NCBI RefSeq assembly: GCF_041154455.1
Contig: NZ_AP028664.1
Span: forward strand, 1,179,001 to 1,243,000
Reading direction: 5' to 3'
DNA length: 64,000 nucleotides
From: Variovorax sp. V213
GTDB lineage: Bacteria; Pseudomonadota; Gammaproteobacteria; Burkholderiales; Burkholderiaceae_C
Position 1 is the first letter of the stretch. Each line of letters opens with the position of its first letter. This document shows positions 61,642 through 64,000 of this stretch, one piece after another. The position numbers were made by a program, and so were the translations under genes. The notes under the pieces were generated by a model that worked only from the letters and a program-made list of their open reading frames with translations, was not told the DNA's origin and ran no database searches.

Positions 61642-62751
61642 ATGAGCCAGAACGACGTTGAATTCATCGGCATGATCCAGGGCCAGAAGGTCTCGGAGAT
61701 CCATGCCGCCAAGGGCCCGGCCATCGACCGCGACTATGTGCGCGCCTTTGCCCAGGCGCACGAGAACGCGGGCTTCGACCGCGTGCTGGTGCCGCACCAC
61801 TCGACCGGCCCCGACGCCACGCTCACCGTGTCTTACGCAGCGTCGGTCACCGAGCGCATCCACTTCATGCTCGCGCACCGCCCCGGCTTCGTGGCGCCCA
61901 CGCTGGCGGCGCGACAGTTCGCCTCGCTCGACCAGTTCAGCGACGGCCGGCTCGCGGTGCACTACATCTCGGGCGGCTCCGACGAAGAACAACGGCGCGA
62001 CGGCGACTGGCTGGGCCACGACCAGCGCTATGCCCGCACCGACGAATACCTGGAAGTGCTGCACAAGGTGTGGACCGGCGAGAAGCCCTTCGACCACGAA
62101 GGCGCGCACTACCGCTTCCAGAACGCGTTCTCGGAAGTGAAGCCGGTGCAGACGCGCAATGGCAAGCCGCATGTGCCGGTGTATTTTGGCGGCGCGTCGG
62201 AGGCGGCGATTCCCGTGGCCGGCAAGTACGCCGACGTGTATGCGCTGTGGGGCGAATCGCTCGACCAGGCGCGCGAGCTCACGACCCGCGTGCGCGCCGA
62301 AGCCGCGAAGCACGGCCGCAGCGTGCGTTTCTCGGTGTCGTTCCGCCCGATCCTCGCGGAGACCGAAGAGGCCGCATGGGCGCGCGCCGACCGCATCCTG
62401 GCCGAGACCCGGCGGCTGCGCGTGGTGCAGGGCTACAACCGCGGCGGCCCGCAGCAGAGCGAAGGCGCGAAGCGCCTGCTGGCCGCGGCCGAAAAAGGCA
62501 CGCGGCTCGACAAGCGGCTGTGGACCGCGGTTGCGCAGGAAATCGGCGGCCGTTCCAACAGCACCGCGCTGGTCGGCACGCCCGAGCAGGTGGCCGATGC
62601 GCTGCTCGACTACTACGACCTGGGCGTGACCACCTTCCTGATCCGCGGCTTCGATCCGCTGGAAGACGCGACCGACTATGGCCGTGAGCTGATTCCGCGC
62701 ACGCGGGAGCTGGTGGCTCAACGTTTGCAAACGCAACGCAAGGCGGCCTGA
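61642..62751 (+). CDS. FMN-dependent alkanesulfonate monooxygenase-like enzyme (SsuD type)
   Basis: A 369-residue bacterial luciferase-like monooxygenase. Motifs include HENAGFDRVLVPHHSTGPDA, ERIHFMLAHRPGFVAPTLAA, RLAVHYISGGSDEEQRRDGD and GTPEQVADALLDYY. It would use FMNH2 and O2 to cleave C-S bonds of sulfonates, giving sulfite. The reductase (SsuE) is not in the window. It lies between a sulfonate receptor and a class II aldolase gene on the plus strand. Confidence 0.9.
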   Translation: MSQNDVEFIGMIQGQKVSEIHAAKGPAIDRDYVRAFAQAHENAGFDRVLVPHHSTGPDATLTVSYAASVTERIHFMLAHRPGFVAPTLAARQFASLDQFSDGRLAVHYISGGSDEEQRRDGDWLGHDQRYARTDEYLEVLHKVWTGEKPFDHEGAHYRFQNAFSEVKPVQTRNGKPHVPVYFGGASEAAIPVAGKYADVYALWGESLDQARELTTRVRAEAAKHGRSVRFSVSFRPILAETEEAAWARADRILAETRRLRVVQGYNRGGPQQSEGAKRLLAAAEKGTRLDKRLWTAVAQEIGGRSNSTALVGTPEQVADALLDYYDLGVTTFLIRGFDPLEDATDYGRELIPRTRELVAQRLQTQRKAA

Positions 62752-62754
62752 GCG

Positions 62755-63579
62755 ATGAGCGCCGTTCTTTCGATCGACCGCAACGCGGTCCAACCGCTCA
62801 AACTCAACCCCAACCCGCAGCAGAAATACTGGTTCGACCCGATCCCGCCACGCACCAGCGTGCAGGCCGAGCGCCGCCATCGGCAGGAGCGCCTCGCGGG
62901 CGCCTTCCGCCTGTTCGCACGCTTCGGCTTTGCGCAGGGCCTCGCGGGCCACATCACGGCGCGCGACCCGGAGCTCACCGATCACTTCTGGGTCAACCCG
63001 CTGGGCATCCACTTCTCGCGCATCAAGGTATCCGACCTGCTGCTCGTCAATTCGAAGGGCGAGACCGTGATTGGCGACCGGCCGCTCAACAAGGCCGCCT
63101 TCGCCATCCACGCGGCGATCCACGAGCACAACCCGAAGATCATTGCGGCCGCCCACACGCACTCGACCTACGGCAAGGCCTGGTCCACGCTCGGCCGCAA
63201 GCTCGACACCCTCACGCAGGACAGCTGCGTGTTCCATGACGACGTGGCGCTGTTCGACGACTTCACCGGCATGGTGGTCGACACCAGCGAGGGCGACCGC
63301 ATCGCAGAGGCGCTGGGCGACAGGAAGGGCGCGATCCTCAAGAACCACGGCATCCTGACCGCCGGCCCGACGGTGGAGGCCGCCGCCTGGTGGTACATCG
63401 CGCTCGACAACGCCTGCCACACGCAGTTGCTGGCCGAAGCCGCCGGCAAGCCACAGCCGATCGACGAGGCAACGGCGCGCCACACGCACAGCCAGATCGG
63501 AGGGCCGGAGGGGGCCATCCATTCTTTCGACAGCCTCTATGAAGGCCTGGTCGAAGCAGAACCCGAGCTGCTGCTCTGA
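62755..63579 (+). CDS. Class II aldolase/adducin family protein
   Basis: A 274-residue zinc-dependent aldolase-fold protein with the conserved GLAGHITARDPE, the metal-binding AAHTHSTYGKAWS (His-x-His) and ILKNHGILTAGPTVEAAAW (third His) motifs. It begins 3 bp after the SsuD-like stop, so it is co-translated with it. Its role could be cleavage or isomerisation of the aldehyde or sugar-like product left after desulfonation; this is inference. Confidence 0.85.
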   Translation: MSAVLSIDRNAVQPLKLNPNPQQKYWFDPIPPRTSVQAERRHRQERLAGAFRLFARFGFAQGLAGHITARDPELTDHFWVNPLGIHFSRIKVSDLLLVNSKGETVIGDRPLNKAAFAIHAAIHEHNPKIIAAAHTHSTYGKAWSTLGRKLDTLTQDSCVFHDDVALFDDFTGMVVDTSEGDRIAEALGDRKGAILKNHGILTAGPTVEAAAWWYIALDNACHTQLLAEAAGKPQPIDEATARHTHSQIGGPEGAIHSFDSLYEGLVEAEPELLL

Positions 63580-63602
63580 AGAAAAAACCAACGGAGTTCT
63601 CG

Positions 63603-64000
63603 ATGACCGTATCCCTTTCACGCCGCAGCGTTCTGCGCGCGGGCGGCGCCGCCGCCGTGGTCGCCTCGGGCGGCCTGATCGCCTCTCAGGCGTTTTCGCA
63701 GCAGGCCCGCAAGCTCACCTTCGCGTGGAACGCCGCCGCGTTCTGCCTCTCGCCCGTCGTCGTCGCGCAGGAGCGCGGCTACTTCGAGCGCAACGGGCTC
63801 CAGGTGGACCTGATCAACTACACCGGCTCCACCGACCAGCTGCTGGAGTCGCTGGCCACGGCCAAGGCCGATGCGGCCGTGGGCATGATCCACCGCTGGC
63901 TCAAGCCGCTGGAGTCCGGCTTCGACGTGAAGATCGTCGGCAGCTCGCACGGCGGCTGCGTGCGGCTGGTGGGCGCCAAGGCCGCGGGTGCCACCAGCAT
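63603..64000 (+). CDS. ABC transporter binding protein, aliphatic sulfonate (SsuA) type, third, truncated by window end
   Basis: The first 132 codons are present. A twin-arginine-like signal (SLSRRSVLRAGGAAAVVASG) is followed by LTFAWNAAAFCLSPVVVAQE, GYFERNGLQVDLINYTG and LATAKADAAVGMIHRWL, all of the SsuA/NMT1 receptor family. It lies 23 bp after the class II aldolase gene. Permease and ATPase genes may follow beyond the window. Confidence 0.88.
   Translation, partial: MTVSLSRRSVLRAGGAAAVVASGGLIASQAFSQQARKLTFAWNAAAFCLSPVVVAQERGYFERNGLQVDLINYTGSTDQLLESLATAKADAAVGMIHRWLKPLESGFDVKIVGSSHGGCVRLVGAKAAGATS

Overview
The window is about 64 kb of GC-rich, densely coded chromosome. Gene content and style point to a Comamonadaceae betaproteobacterium, most likely Variovorax or a close relative. 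The signs are Bug-type (TctC) binding proteins, many LysR regulators, an indolepyruvate oxidoreductase whose beta subunit carries a long C-terminal extension, a UraD-AllC fusion, and short intergenic palindromes of the GCTATT...AATAGC type. The genus is an inference. I saw no rRNA, tRNA, CRISPR array, phage or insertion sequence.

The dominant theme is purine salvage and catabolism, spread over 52 kb. At 0-11 kb, on the minus strand, lie a GntR/FCD regulator, allantoinase PuuE, a fused OHCU decarboxylase/allantoate amidohydrolase and an M20 hydrolase. On the plus strand are hydroxyisourate hydrolase, XdhC, the membrane urate oxidase PuuD with a cytochrome c domain, a glycerate 2-kinase (probably for the glyoxylate released) and an aldehyde dehydrogenase. 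At 25.8-37.4 kb lie xanthine dehydrogenase xdhAB, a LysR regulator, an AzgA-type purine permease and a BMP-type nucleoside/nucleobase ABC transporter whose binding-protein gene is frameshifted. Adenine deaminase is at 43.8 kb, a second intact BMP binding protein at 47.2 kb and guanine deaminase at 51 kb. Together they take adenine, guanine and hypoxanthine through xanthine and urate to allantoin, allantoate and then ureidoglycine/ureidoglycolate and ammonia. A shared 15-bp sequence centred on TGTATACA lies in the GntR/hydroxyisourate hydrolase divergent promoter and before puuD.

Other modules: mgtA with an unusual leader (two small ORFs and a hairpin over the ribosome binding site) at 11.3-14.8 kb. 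An operon iorA-iorB-TctC-thioesterase with a divergent LysR gene lies at 15.0-21.3 kb. A Nramp-related transporter with an atypical metal site is at 21.3-22.6 kb, followed by three lipoprotein genes at 22.8-25.4 kb, one preceded in frame by an ESPR-like segment. At 37.5-43.7 kb are a Bug-protein remnant, a six-hairpin glycosidase-like protein, a DadA-type oxidoreductase with a polar amino-acid ABC transporter, and an IclR regulator. At 44.8-55.9 kb are an MFS transporter, LysR genes, an SDR/beta-propeller pair, dcd, a zinc metallopeptidase, an RhlE helicase and a small lipoprotein.

The right end (56.0-64.0 kb) is an organosulfur module. One arm is a tightly coupled minus-strand operon: SfnB-like acyl-CoA dehydrogenase, sulfonate-type binding protein, cysteine-dioxygenase-like thiol dioxygenase and four-domain rhodanese. 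Divergent from it are a second binding protein, an SsuD-like flavin monooxygenase, a class II aldolase and a third binding protein cut by the window edge. No ATPase or permease for these binding proteins is inside the window.
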